From assembly GCA_001972305.1 (NCBI GenBank), contig BDDD01001500.1:135553-199552 (forward strand): a stretch of DNA of 64,000 nt, given 5' to 3'. This DNA is from Cephalotus follicularis. Taxonomy: Eukaryota; Streptophyta; Magnoliopsida; Oxalidales; Cephalotaceae. The position numbers were made by a program, and so were the translations under genes. Below are positions 24,355-36,302 of this stretch, in pieces. Position 1 is the first letter of the stretch. Each line of letters opens with the position of its first letter. The notes below the pieces were generated by a model, which saw only the letters and a list, made by a program, of their open reading frames with translations, did no database searches and was not told the DNA's origin.

Positions 24355-25643
24355 TGAATAAACTACAAGGGGGGGGGTGAATTGTAGTTTCTAAGGAAAC
24401 GGGGGGGGGGGGGGAGGGGGTGAATTGTAGTTTCTAAAAAATAATCTAAACTTTTCGCAATGAACAATATCAATTTAAGCAATAATGTAAAGAGATAGAG
24501 TTAGAGAGATTTGCAAACACTACTTTAGAGTGGTTCGGCCAAACTCTTGCCTACGTCCACTTTTCCCAAGGATCTCCTTGAGTTTCCACTAGTTCTCCGA
24601 ATACAATTGCGGGTGCTATTCGGTACACCTTTGTGATTGACCTCAATCACTTACAACTCTCTTTGGGTTCACTCCCCAAATTCACTAGGGTTCACTCCCC
24701 TGTTACAATTGAAGTATAAAGTGTATTATTTGTAGCTAAACCTCTCACAGGTTGGATATTACAGGATAATTGCTCAACTCAGTGAGAACAAGAAAATAGC
24801 TTAAAGTATGAAAAGAAAGCTCTTTGAATTTGATTTGATCTTTGTATGTATGATGTTCTGCACTTGTTTTTCCACACCTTCTCAGAGGTTTCAGTCTTCC
24901 TTTTATAGCCATAAAAGGTTTGTAGCCGTTGCATGATTTGTGGAAGCTTTTGATTAATAAATGTATAGTTGCAATCTTTGATTTTTGTCTCCGCTGGTAT
25001 AAAGATGTCGACTTCTTTCAAAAGGCGTCGATGTCTTTGTAGCGCTTAAAAAAGACGCCGTTGTAGTGCTTGAACTAGCTGTTCCAGGTTTCCCGGGTTT
25101 TGTCCATTTAAAAAGACGTCGACTTCTTTCAAAAAGGCGTCGATGTCTTTTCTGGGAAATCTCCAGGTATTGACGCTTTGAACATCTCGTCGACTTCTTC
25201 TGTGGGAGTCGATGTGTTTTTTTGAGAAATCCAGGTTGCTCTAGGAAGGCGTCGATGTCCATTGAATGGCGTCGATGTTTTTCGTACGGACGTCGATGTC
25301 TTTACTGATAAGCGTCGATGTCATTGCACGAAAATGTCCTGTAACTTTGGCACCTAAAGACGTCGATGTCTTTGAGTTAGGGATCGACTTCTTTCGTACG
25401 GACGTCGATGTCTTCTTGTGAAATTGTCCTGTAACTTCTGGCATGAAAGGCGTCGATGTCTTCTTGGAAGGCGTCGATGTCTTTCTGTACGGACGTCGAT
25501 GTCTTTCCTTGAAAGTCGATGTCTTCTTCTGCAGATAGTATTTTTGCTTTGGTATTGATCTTGTGATTCCTTGCACATTAAGTAGACTTGTTAAATGCAA
25601 ATATGTTATCATCAAAACAAGGATTGAGACTAAATCATCAACA
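24355..25643 (-). repeat. Element M 3' LTR
   Basis: It is 1289 bp. The minus strand starts TGTTGATGATTTAGTCTCAA at 25643 and ends at TG (24355, plus strand). The TATA box on the minus strand is GGCTATAAAAGG near 24899-24910. Near its 3' end are two copies of a TGAATTGTAGTTTCTAA unit, each preceded by a run of G (24366-24419). The G runs could be length-uncertain in the assembly. Confidence 0.92.
24990..25530. repeat. Quasi-palindrome cluster in M 3' LTR
   Basis: About fifteen copies or near-copies in the form AAAGACGTCGATGTCTTT occur, some as half sites such as AAGTCGATGTC. They lie between the LTR start (25643) and the TATA box (about 24905) on the minus strand, exactly the U3 enhancer position. 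The 5' LTR copy (29740-30285) has a similar but not identical set. Confidence 0.88.
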
Positions 25644-25990
25644 ATCTCCCCCTTTTTGATGATGACAAAAATTTGCTCAAAAGGCAAGAATTAAAGTCAT
25701 ACCAATTTAAGAAACATAAGATAAAATAAGTAGATATATCTTTTGTAGAGATTATATTGAGTATGCAATATTCAAATAAGTCATAAGTTATGCTTCTTTG
25801 AACACTTTCTCCAAAAAGTGAGTCTTTTCTCCAAGTTAACATTAACTTGAGAGTTTAAGCTCTAAACTTCCCTTTTGTTCTCCTTCTTTGATACTAACAT
25901 ATATTTTGAGCTTATTCTCCCCCTTTTTTGTAAATCATCAAAAAGTACTACAAAAAGGCATAAAATGTTAGCTCCCCCTTAATATAAGGA
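25644..25990 (-). other. Repeated polypurine tracts of M
   Basis: Read on the minus strand, AAAAAGGGGGAGA abuts the 3' LTR (25644-25660). Further G-rich purine tracts occur near 25914-25930 and 25971-25985. Multiple conserved purine tracts are a known Sirevirus feature, and element L shows the same at 41515-41943. Confidence 0.8.
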
Positions 25991-26267
25991 AGGGTGAAAA
26001 GAGTGAGTATAGGCATTTTGCATAAAAATATCAAAGTATTGGTAATGAATAAAAGAAACCACATTTATGCAACATAACAATTATATTAAAAACATAAACA
26101 TTATTTACAACATCATTTCATAAACACAAATCCATGAACACATAAACATTTCATTAATATCATAAAAGCATTGACAACATTGTCTTTTACAAACAAGAAT
26201 TTTATAAAGGAAATACAAATGAACATCAAGGTTCATTAAAACAACAACAAAAACAGAAACAAAACAA

Positions 26268-27604
26268 TCAAGATGCAGCACGAGCAGGGGTATCGGAATC
26301 GGAGGATGCATCGCCTTCATCGCCCGAAGTCTCTTCGCAACGATCGATAATCTTGGAGTCGGCAAGCTTACGTTCCATTCTTTTAAGATGCCTCTTAACG
26401 ACTCTTAGATCGTAGTAGATGGTGTCATCAATATTTTCGTATTCGGAATGAAGTATTTTATGATCTTCCGCCAAACTACCGAGTCGCGTGTTGATTTGCT
26501 TAAATTTACCATCAAACGAGGCTTGCATGGAAGCAAACTGAGATTGCATGAACTCCATCATCCTGTCAAAATCAGTGGTGGATGATGAGCTTTGAGCTTG
26601 GGGCTGAGCAGGGGCAGCTTGTTCTTGAGCTTCCCAAGGAGGGTTGTCCTCTTGCTCTTCCCTTGCAATCCTTGGTGCTTGATCCACTTTGGGGCAATAT
26701 GTCCAGATTCCTTCCTGTTTCTTCCACGCCATCCGATTCAAAGTGCTCTTATTTATGTGTCTTCTTTCTTTAATTTTGTTGCAACCTCTCCTTCTAGTCG
26801 AATGTGAAAGCGTTGGAAGACTTTGGTGAGAATGGATCCGAATGGTAGAACGGATTTCTTTTGTGAAAATGCTCTAACCATAGTCTTGAGCATTAGGAGA
26901 GGAAAGTAAAACTCAATTTTTGAAAGAATGCACCACATAAGAAAGACTTGCATTCTTGACAACTTAGCATACCCTCCACCGGTGGGTAAGATTTGATGAA
27001 CAATGAGATGGTGGAGAAGTTTATGATCTACTGACAAATGATTTGTGGTCAGTGCCATATTTGGGTGTACATTTGGATCGTTAGGGTACAAGATCGACAA
27101 AATTTGGTTAGGGTGAAAACCCTCAACCTCCGGCCACTTTTTGTGTTCAAACACATATAGACTGGTGTGTGGAATATGTAAAATGGAAGCTAGAATCCTA
27201 GTGTCTAGGTAAATTCTTTCTCCTTTAACAGAAGAAGAGAGGGCAAATTCCTCATTTTGGTTAGAAGCCATTCTAAGGTTAGAATAGAATTCTTTGACCA
27301 ATTTGATATAGAATGGGTCAGAAATTTGAACAAGAGGGATGAGATTGAGGTCCTCTAACCAAGACACAAAAGAAAATTCAGAGGAACAGAAATCTAAATC
27401 AATATTTCTGCCTCCCATGACTCTTTTGTCAACAAAAGCTACACTTCTCAAAGGAATAGGGGCTTGCTCTTCAGATTCGGAATCCGATTGAAGAGCGGTG
27501 TCAGGAGATGGTTCTCTAATCTCAAGCCTCTGCTTTTTAGCAGATTTCGGAGGCTGAGATGAAGAAGCACCCTTCTTTTTGCCAACCTGTTTTGATCTAG
27601 GCAT
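26268..27604 (-). pseudogene. Element M envelope-like region
   Basis: Two long open frames on the minus strand cover this region. The upstream one starts at 27604 with MPRSKQVGKKKGASSS, a basic, Ser-rich head, followed by an acidic stretch. Its folded part has FVSWLEDLNLIPL, VKEFYSNLRM, SSVKGERIYLD and ILHIPHTSLY, the pattern of the plant domain often called putative plant transposon protein. The downstream frame (26741-26268) is Gln/Ala/Ser-rich, then helical and charged with FMQSQFASMQASFDGK. There is no clear signal peptide or strong membrane segment, so envelope-like refers to position and family only. It has at least one break. Confidence 0.75.
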
Positions 27605-27645
27605 TTTGTCGAACAGATGGTGTGCACAAGAGAAATACACAGAGA

Positions 27646-28090
27646 ATTATAAAAACGGATGATTTGGGCGACATGAAAACTGTTTTTGATGATCGATACG
27701 GGATCAGTGAGTGGTTTACGACCTAATAGAATGATTTTTTAAGAAAAACGGAGAGAGATTTTTTTTTTTAAATCTCAGAGATGGAGGTAAAGTGCAGAAA
27801 TGAACATGAGGTCGACTTTTTATGAAGAAGTCGATTTCTGAGAAAAAGACGTCGACGTGATTAGAAAAGAGGTCGACGCGTTCTTTAAAATATAGCTGCA
27901 AAAATGGTGTGTTTTGAAAAGCATCGACGCGTTTTAAATGAAGTCGACGTGTTTCAGTGAAATACAAAGGGATCGACATTTTTCAAAAAGGATTGACGTG
28001 ATTTTCATAAGTCAGAATTTTTCAGAAAAGGAGTCGACGCGTTTTAGTAAAGCATAAAATTTCCAGAAAAGAAGTCGACTCTTTTATAAA
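27646..28090 (-). promoter_or_regulatory. Internal motif cluster and TATA-like box before the envelope-like frame
   Basis: Eight or more near-copies of the motif (AAGACGTCGACGTGATT, GAGTCGACGCGTTTT, AAGTCGACGTGTTT and others, 27809-28085) fill the gap between pol and the envelope-like frame. On the minus strand TTTTTATAATTC follows at about 27656-27646, some 45 bases before ATG 27604. This copies the U3 layout. An internal promoter is inferred, not shown. Confidence 0.55.
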
Positions 28091-28190
28091 ACATAGCAGA
28101 AAAATCAAACAAAAACATAACAAACACTGAAAATCAAACATCATATCAAATATGCATTCAATCAAACATATCATATAGACGTCATAAACA

Positions 28191-29290
28191 TCATTCAATC
28201 TCACATAAACCTAATTCTCCTCTAAACTTAGAAAAAGTGTTCTCATCCAAGGGTTTTGTGAAAATGTTCGCGACTTGTTCTTCGGTCGGGACAAAAACTA
28301 ATTCTATATCACCCTTTTCAATATGGTCTTTAATGAAGTGATATCTAATGTCTATGTGCTTGGTTCTTGAGTGATGAACGGGATTTTTTCCTAAGAAAAT
28401 AGCACTAGTGTTATCACACCTAATTGGTACTTTTTCAAAAGTAAACCTATAATCAAGGAGTTGTTGCTTCATCCACATTACTTGTGCGCAACAACTGCCT
28501 GCGGCAATGTATTCAGCTTCGATAGTTGAAAGAGCTACCGAATTTTGTTTCTTGCTAAACCAAGAAATGAGCATATTGCCTAAGAATTGACAAGTACCAC
28601 TTGTGCTCTTTCTATCCACTTTATATCCTCCGAAATCGGCATCGGAGTAAGTGTGAAGTCAAATGATGATTTCCTAGGATACCATAATCCTAAGGTCGGT
28701 GTATATGCTAAATATTTGAAAATGCGTTTTACGGCATGCAAATGTGATTTTTTTGGACAAGCTTGAAATCTAGCACACAAACAAACACTAAACAATATAT
28801 CCGACCTACTTACCGTTAAATATAGCAAAGATCCTATCATACTCCTATATAGTTTTTGATCGATTGACTTACCTTGCTCATCTTTGTCAAGCTTTGTTGT
28901 TGTGCTCATGGGTGTCTTGCTCTTTTTAGCACTCTCCATCCCAAATCTCTTAAGTAAGTCTTTGACATACTTTGATTGATTCATGAAGATGCCTTCCTCC
29001 AATTGTTTAACTTGAAGTCCGAGGAAATAATTGAGCTCACCCATCATGCTCATTTCGAATTCCACCTGCATAATCTTAGCAAATTTCTTGCACAAGTTTT
29101 TGTTAGTAGAACCGAATATGATATCATCTACATACACTTGAACAATCAAAATTTCATCATTGACAGATTTTGTAAAAAGTGTAATGTCAATAGTGCCTCT
29201 TTTAAAACCATTTTTAAGTAAATATCCACTAAGCTTTTCATACCAAGCTCTTGGAGCTTGTTTTAGTCCATATAAAGCCTTTGAAAGCTT
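28191..29290 (-). pseudogene. Element M late RT and RNase H remnant
   Basis: Minus-strand residues include KLSKALYGLKQAPRAWYEKL and QVYVDDIIFGSTN (RT active-site box, about 29140), the MGELNYFLGLQVKQ segment (about 29040), SKYVKDLLKRFGME (about 28970), then RNase H with DRKSTSGTCQFLG (about 28610), STIEAEYIAAGSCCAQ and FTKPLDENTFSKFR (about 28250). These are diagnostic of Sirevirus-type copia elements. The upstream polyprotein is absent. Confidence 0.9.
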
Positions 29291-29294
29291 AAAA

Positions 29295-30396
29295 TGAGTT
29301 TCCACTAGTTCTCCGAATACAATTGCGGGTGCTATTCGGTACACCTTTGTGATTGACCTCAATCACTTACAACTCTCTTTGGGTTCACTCCCCAAATTCA
29401 CTAGGGTTCACTCCCCTATTACAATTGAAGTATAAAGTGTAGTGTTTGTAGCTAAACCTCTCACATGTTGGATATTACAGGATAATTGCTCAATTCAGTG
29501 AGAACAAGAAAATAGCTTAAAGTATGAAAAGAAAGATCTTTGAATTTGATTTGATCTTTGTATGTTTGTTTTGCTTGATCTTTGTATGTATGATGTTCTG
29601 CACTTGTTTTTCCACACCTTCTCAGAGGTTTCAGTCTTCCTTTTATAGCCATAAAAGGTTTGTAGCCGTTGCATGATTTGTGGAAGCTTTTGATTAATAA
29701 ATGTATAGTTGCAATCTTTGATTTTTGTCTCTGCTGGTATAAAGACGTCGACTTCTTTCAAAAGGCGTCGGTGTCTTTGTAGCTGATAGCCGTTTTAGTG
29801 CTTGAACTAGCCGTTCCAGGTTTCCCGGGTTTTGTCCATTTAAAAAGACGTAGACTTCTTTCCAAAAGGCGTCGATGTCTTTTCTGGGAAATCTCCAGGT
29901 ATTGACGCTTTGAACATCTCGTCGACTTCTTCCGTGGGAGTCGATGTGTTTTCTGGGAAATCCAGGTTGCTCTAGGAAGGCGTCGATGTCCATTGAAAGG
30001 CGTCGATGTCTTTCGTAAGGACGTCGATGTCTTTACTGATAAGCGTCGATGGCATTGCATGAAAATGTCCTGTAACTTTGGCACCTAAAGACGTCGATGT
30101 CTTTGAGTTAGGGATCGACTTCTTTCGTACGGACGTCGATGTCTTTTCCTTTAAAAGTCGATGTCTTCTTGTGAAATTGTCCTGTAACTTCTGGCATGAA
30201 AGGCGTCGATGTCTTCTTGGAAGGCGTCAATGTCTTTCTGTACGGACGTCGATGTTTTTCCTTGAAAGTCGATGTCTTCTTCTACAGATATTATTTTTGC
30301 TTTGGTATTGATCTTGTAATTCCTTGCACATTAAGTAGACTTGTTAAATGCAAATATGTTATCATCAAAACAAGGATTGAGACTAAATCGTCAACA
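29295..30396 (-). repeat. Element M 5' LTR (3' end missing)
   Basis: It matches the 3' LTR closely over about 1.1 kb, including the TATA box (29641-29650) and the motif cluster (29740-30285). It has an extra motif-bearing stretch near 30140-30165. The terminal G-run segment and primer site are not present. The LTR start at 30396 adjoins the CACAC duplication. Confidence 0.9.
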
Positions 30397-30401
30397 CACA
30401 C

Positions 30402-31437
30402 AATACTAAAAGGAACACCATGCAGTCTCACAATCTCCTTAATATATAGTCGAGACAACTTGCTCGCTGAATCAGCAACATGTGTCGGTAGAGAGTGAGG
30501 TGATTTCGTGAGTCTCTCAACAATGACCCACATTGCATTGTGACGATTTCGTGTCAACGGAAAGCCAGAAACAAAATCCATTGTCACGTGTTCCCATTTC
30601 CACTCAGCTATTGGCAATGATTGCAACAACCCTGTCGGTCTCTGATGTTCGGCCTTGACCCTCTGGCAAGTTGAGCACTTAGCAGCATACTCAACAATCT
30701 CTCGCTTCATACCGGGCCACCAAAAATTCTGCTTCATATCCTGATACATTTTTGTGCTACCATGATGAATACTGTACTGTGACTTGTGAGCTTTATAAAG
30801 TAATTCATTTTTCAACCTTCAACATCCGGAAGACACTCCCGTTCCCGAAACCTCAATATACCATCAGCTTGTACCTGGAAATCATGTCTCGACTCCAAAG
30901 CCTCTAGGATTTCCTGCAATTTGGGGTCATATGCTTGAGTACTCTTCATCTCGTCAAGTAGTGCTGGCTATGCTCGAATACTAGCAACAAGGATCCCCAG
31001 TGATCATGCAAACGGAGTCCATCTTTGGAAATCTTCCAACATCCTCCACTGAGACACCATTGTACTAGCTATCATATCTTTATGACTCAAAGCATCAGCG
31101 ACAACATTCGCTTAATGAGGATGGTGTTGGATGTTACAATCATAATCGTTGAAGAGCTCAACCCATCTACACTGCCTCATGTTTAGTTCATCTTGGCAGA
31201 ACAAGTACTTCAGACTTTTATGATTGGTGAATATCTCAAACTGCGCCCCATACAAATAATGCCTCCATTTCTGAAGAGCAAACACTATCGCAGCTAGTTC
31301 AAGATCATGCGTTGGGTAATTCTCTTCATATGGCTTTAGCTTGCTAAAAGCATAAGGGATAACTCTACCATGTTGCATCAGCACGCAACCCAGTCCCTTA
31401 CTTGAAGCATCACTATAAATCGCAAAATCCTCATTAC
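30402..31437 (-). pseudogene. Element D RNase H to integrase remnant
   Basis: Minus-strand parts: RNase H with [24 protein letters not shown] (about 31330-31250), integrase zinc finger with [23 protein letters not shown] (about 30770-30700) and [19 protein letters not shown] (about 30680), and integrase core with [17 protein letters not shown] (about 30600). It is broken in several places and bounded by the insertions M and I2. Confidence 0.87.
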
Positions 31438-33714
31438 TGTAATGACCAGGAAAAAAAATTGTTAAAGTTACATGAAAATATGGTTGCCATTGTTGAGGTT
31501 GAAAAATATTTCAAGGGACCCGTGATATGACCCTAACGCTCGGGGGGTTCAGGGGTTCCGCTCCCCGGTGAGCGGACAGGGGGTCCTACTGCCCAGACAG
31601 CGGGCAGGGGCTCGAGGGTAGCGCCCCCGGAAGAAAATCAAAATTGGCTATTTGTATATGTGGTGGAAACGAAAGAAAGTTGGCTAAAGTGTCGATGGTT
31701 TGCGGTTAAGCGGCGACACTTTGGACGTCAATCATCGAAGCTTAGACCCCTTCTGACACTGGTTAAAACTAGTTAGTGTTCAATTTGGACAAATTCCTCT
31801 AACCGATGATGCTTGGATGAAAGCGACGACGCTTGATGCAACCGATGACACTTCAAATGTAAGCTTTGAAGCTTTAAAGTCAAGCATTGAGGTTGACCTG
31901 GACGAGATTTAAAGTGGCGACGCTTTGTAGGAAAGCGTCAGCGCTTTAGTCGAGGAGTAAGTTGAAGAACTCAGAACAAGCCCATAAGGGGCGATGCTTG
32001 AAAGTGACGCGCCGACGCTTTGAGCTGCAGACTAGTTGCCAAAGTCTGACTTTTTGTCCTTTTGTGAGTTAAAATCATTAATTTAAGGACAAGTGTCATG
32101 CAAGGGTTCAAGGAAGTCAGATACTTTATGTTTAGATGCCAACTGTCACAATTTCATTGGAGGATTTAAGGCACATGGGCGTTTATGAGTGATGACTCAT
32201 GGGAGACAGAGGGAGAAGACTTGCTCCCTGAGCAACTAGCCTATTTATAGGCAATGAAGGCTAAATTTAGTCATTTTAGCTGAGGAAAGGAAGTGTTTTC
32301 TGCTGGGATTAAGTGGAGAATTCAACAAGAGAAAGAAAGAAAGGAAATCCAAAGTAAAGTAAGGAAATTCCATACCCATTTTTATCAAAGTTCCTCTGTT
32401 TTACTTCAAAATTATGCAGCATATTTTTTTATTCATATCTTGCTCATTTCTTAATGAAATTTCGAATGGTTTAATGTTTTAGAAACTTCAATTTGTCTTC
32501 TTTAATTGATATGTTTTATGCTTCTAGAAATTCTATCGAATTCTTTATGAAAAGTTATGTTTCATTTTACTGCTCCTGTACTACTAAAACAGGGAACCCG
32601 CCACTTTAAAAATTCATAACGGATTCGATTCTCAACCAATTTTATGAACTTGAGCTTTATGAATTCGTGAAGATGTCTACTTTAATGTTTATGTTTTAAG
32701 TTTCCTCTGAAAATGCTTATTTCTATATGAATTATCAGTTTTAGAAATGCTATGCAAAGCTGTTTCATGAAAACATTTGAGTTAATTACTCAAATGAAGA
32801 GAAATGTTCATGAATTGTGAAAGAAATGTTATACAATGATGTTTATGAATGCGTTGAACTGATCACTAAAAGTATTAAGGAAATGTTTTATGAAATGATG
32901 AATGAACCACCCTTGGATTACGATCCAAGGGGAACGAATCTGAGATGGATTATTGTTAATAGAGCGAGATGCGCACGGACATGCATGTGATGCAAGGATA
33001 GTAGTCGGGGAGTGCACAATGCATTGATGAAGAGGTGTGAAAGGGTTAATTAAGGTTTTATGGCTTCTATGTTATGTTTTTATGAAATGTTCTAGTTACG
33101 AATTCTGACTAGAAAAGAGATGTGTTTTACGAAATGCTCTAGTTACGAATTTTGACTGGAAAGGAGATGTGTTTTACGAAATGTTCTAGTTACGAATTTT
33201 GACTAGACAAGAGATGTGTTTTACGAAATGTTCTAGTTATGAGTTTAACTAGAAAGGTGATATGATGAAATGTGTTTTACAATGAAAACCTTACTGAGCT
33301 ATTTTGAGCTCATTCCTTTCTATGTTGTTTTCAAATGAAATGTTTTCAGGAAAGGATTGAATGGAGAATGCGAGCTTTAGAGGGATATCTTAAGAAGAAG
33401 TTTGTGAATGAAATGTACTATGCAATAGTGTTTGCATAAATGCTTTGACATGTAATAAGACAATGTTTTCCGCAGTAGTATATGATGATCCAGTATAAAT
33501 GTATAAGAATGTTATAGTTTATGACATCTTTAGATAAGATGAGAATGTTTAAAGTTTGAATTCAAGGCTATGTTTTATGTTGATATGCATGAGTTTAAGA
33601 TGTAAAGTAGCTTTAGACAAGAGTGCTAAAGAATCTAATGGTTCACTCCACGTAACACAACCGATCCTCAAAGTTTGCTTTGAGCATTTAGCAGACTCGG
33701 TTGGGGATGTTACA
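31438..33714 (+). mobile_element. Solo LTR I2 (same family as I)
   Basis: It runs from TGTAATGACC to GGGGATGTTACA, 2277 bp, flanked by ATTAC at 31433-31437 and 33715-33719, and inserted in D's RT/RNase H junction. It has the GC-rich block (about 31507-31633), a decayed motif cluster (31690-32025) and a TATA-like CTATTTATAG at 32241-32250. Near 33086-33250 there are four tandem units, each with GTTCTAGTTACGAATT and GAGATGTGTTTTACGAAAT (period about 53 bp). Confidence 0.93.
31690..32025. repeat. Decayed quasi-palindrome cluster in I2
   Basis: Copies such as AAAGTGTCGATGGTTTG, AAGCGACGACGCTTGA and AAAGCGTCAGCGCTTTAG lie upstream of the TATA-like box. They align with the cluster in I but have lost many CpG positions, as expected of a more decayed copy. 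Confidence 0.75.
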
Positions 33715-36302
33715 ATTACCCTCGGGTAATGCCAATATGGGAGCAGTAATCAATAGATCCTTCAAGTCTCAGAAACTAACCTCACAGTCTCTGTCCCAAA
33801 TAAACAAGGTCTTCTTTTGAGTCAATTGCATCAATGGTACGGCTATTCTTTAAAAATTCTGGATGAATCTCCAACAATAACCCACCAATCCAAGGAAACT
33901 ACGTACCTCGGTGACATTCCTCGGTTGTGGCCAATCCCAAACAACCTCCGTCTTCGACGGATCCACCACCAAGCCCTCACCAAATACTACGTGACAAGGA
34001 AAGATAACATGATCAAGCCAAAACTTGCACTTGCCGAATTTGGCATACAACCTCTATTCTCTGAGAATCTGCAAAACTAACCTCAGATGGTACACATGCT
34101 CCTCTTCACTCCTCGAATACACCAATATATCATCAATGAATACAATGACAAACTGGTCCAGGTATGGTCGAATCACATCATTCATTAATGACATGAATAC
34201 TGCCGGTGCATTGGTGACACCAAACGACATTACCAGGAACTCATAATGGCCATACAGTGTTCGGAAGGCAGTCTTCTCAATATCTCCTTCCCGTACCCCC
34301 AGCTGATGATAACTTGATCTCAAATCGAGTTTTGAGAGTACCCTCGACCCTCGTAACTGATCGAACAATTCCTCAATGTGTGGAAGAGGATACTTGTTCT
34401 TAATCGTGGCTTTATTCAACATCTTGTAGACAATACAAAGTCTCATCGACCAACTTTCTTCTTCACAAACAACACCGGTGCACCCTTGTCAATCAAATCT
34501 TGCAATTGCAATTTCAATTCCCTCAATTCTGCAGGAGCCATCCTGTACGGTGCCTTAGAAATAGGAGTTGTACCAGGTACAAGATCAATAACAAACTCCA
34601 TACTCCTCTTCGGCAACAATGATACCAAGTCTGCAGGAAACACATCAGGAAATTCGCACACAACCGGAATTTCCTCAAGACTCAACCCCTTCTCATTCCT
34701 ACTGTCAATCACGTAAGCCAAATATCCTTCGCATTCTTTTTCAAGATACCTCGAAGCACGAGTGAAGGATATAATCGGTGTAGAGAAGACCTTGTCTCCC
34801 ACAAACTCAAGAGTGGTTCCATAAGAGCGGACAACCAATCCATACCCAAGATGACATCGAAATCATGAATGGGTAACACAATCAAATCCCCATACAACGG
34901 AATGCCTACCATAGAAATTTCACAACCTTTATACCTAAAATCGGTACACATGGAATCTCCAGCAGGTGTACTCACATCAAGCATATATGGCATACTATAA
35001 GGCGCCACATCCAAACATGAAACAAATTGGGAGGCAATAGAAGAATGCGATGCTCTCGGATCCAATAATACTATAGCAGCAAAGCCATAAATATGTAATG
35101 TACCTCCAACAATAGAAGTAGACTCAGCAACTTCTGTCTGAGTAAGGTTGAAAACTCTACCTTTCATGATACTCTTGCCAGTATCTCTCTGCTGTGAAGG
35201 TCCAGCTTTAGTACTGCTGGCACCCGCAGGTCCAGTAGGCACTGTCCCTCGACCCCTCGGACAATCCGCCATTGCATGAATGGATGCCCACACCTAACGC
35301 ATCACCCATTCTTTACCCAACAATCCTTGTGCTGATGACCAGCATGACCATAATGAAAATAACCTCCAGATCTTGCATTACTTCCCTAACTAGGAGTGCC
35401 CTGTGTGGTGGACTTTTGAGATCTATTCTTTGATGATTTGGTCAGAGAACCACTGCCCTGCCACTTCGATGAAGCTGACCTAGACCGTGTGGAGGCCTAC
35501 TTTGTTTGCTGTATACATGCCCTCTCAGCACGGTTTTCATTCTGAATGCTCTCCAACAATGTCGCCTTCTGGGCGACTTGCACAAAGGTTCCCAACTCCA
35601 TGGCTCTAATCCTTGCCCGAAGATCCGTTCGTATGCCCTTCACAAACCTCCAAATCTTTTTCTCTTCATCCGCCACAACATAAGTTGAGTGCCTAGCTAA
35701 CTCCATAAACCTTGCTTGATATTCAGCCACTGTCATCTCACCCTGACGTAACTCCAAGAGTTCTGTCTCCCTTTGTTCTCTCTCAGTCTGTGGCACATAA
35801 CCTCAAGAAACTCCTCTTGGAACCTCTCCCAAGTACTGGCAAGTATGGTAGACTCCCATTTTGCTTTTACCATCTCCCACCAGTGAGTAGCCTCGCCCCA
35901 TAATCGGTACACAGAAAATTTCAACTTCTGGTCATCAGTGCAATCCATAACATCAAAGATCTTTTCTAGATCTTGTAACCACCTCTCTGCAATAGTTGTA
36001 TCAAGCTCACCTCTAAAGGCTGGAAGGTTCTACCTCATGATTCTCTAGAGATTCCTTCCAAACTGATTACCATCATCACGTGCACCACGTCCAGGAGCAA
36101 CATGCCAAGGCTATGCTTGGGCGTACAACCGCCTCATCTCCTCCAAGTTAGCTGCATTGGCAGCTATCTGCTACTGGAAGTAGTCAACAATACGATCCAA
36201 TGGATCTATCCCCTTATTCATTCCTTGGGGCCCAACATTTGCTTCCGGAGGAACATCTTGATCGACAGCTCGAGCTCTTCCTCGTCTCCTACTGCCGTCC
36301 AT
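33715..36302 (-). pseudogene. Element D gag-protease-RT remnant
   Basis: Gag starts at 36302 with MDGSRRRGRARA. Minus-strand parts: gag with [20 protein letters not shown] (about 35910) and [23 protein letters not shown] (about 35760-35690); protease with RASHSSIASQF (about 35060); RT with [23 protein letters not shown] (about 34550-34480), the [22 protein letters not shown] segment (about 34330) and [15 protein letters not shown] (about 34140-34100). It is broken in many places. Confidence 0.88.

Larger units (their letters stand above)
24355..30396 (-). mobile_element. Element M: Sirevirus-type Ty1/copia with envelope-like region, internally reduced
   Basis: It is flanked by CACAC at 24350-24354 and 30397-30401 and inserted in D's integrase. 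On the minus strand: 5' LTR (to 30396), late RT and RNase H (28191-29290), an interval with a motif cluster (27809-28090), an envelope-like region (26268-27604), repeated purine tracts and the 3' LTR (24355-25643). Gag, protease, integrase and early RT are absent. An envelope-like frame between pol and the 3' LTR is a recognised trait of one Sirevirus branch. Confidence 0.92.

Noticed and set aside
24366-24419. G-rich runs as a strong quadruplex element
   Set aside because: Homopolymer runs are prone to assembly length errors, and the second LTR lacks this segment for comparison.
24990-25530. Regularly recurring short repeats that might suggest a CRISPR-like array
   Set aside because: Spacing is irregular, the repeats are self-complementary and diverged, the genome is a plant's, and the same clusters occur in many LTRs.
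26753-27640. Captured host gene or DNA-transposon protein inside M
   Set aside because: Position between Sirevirus pol and the 3' LTR and the plant transposon-protein pattern fit the known envelope-like region better.
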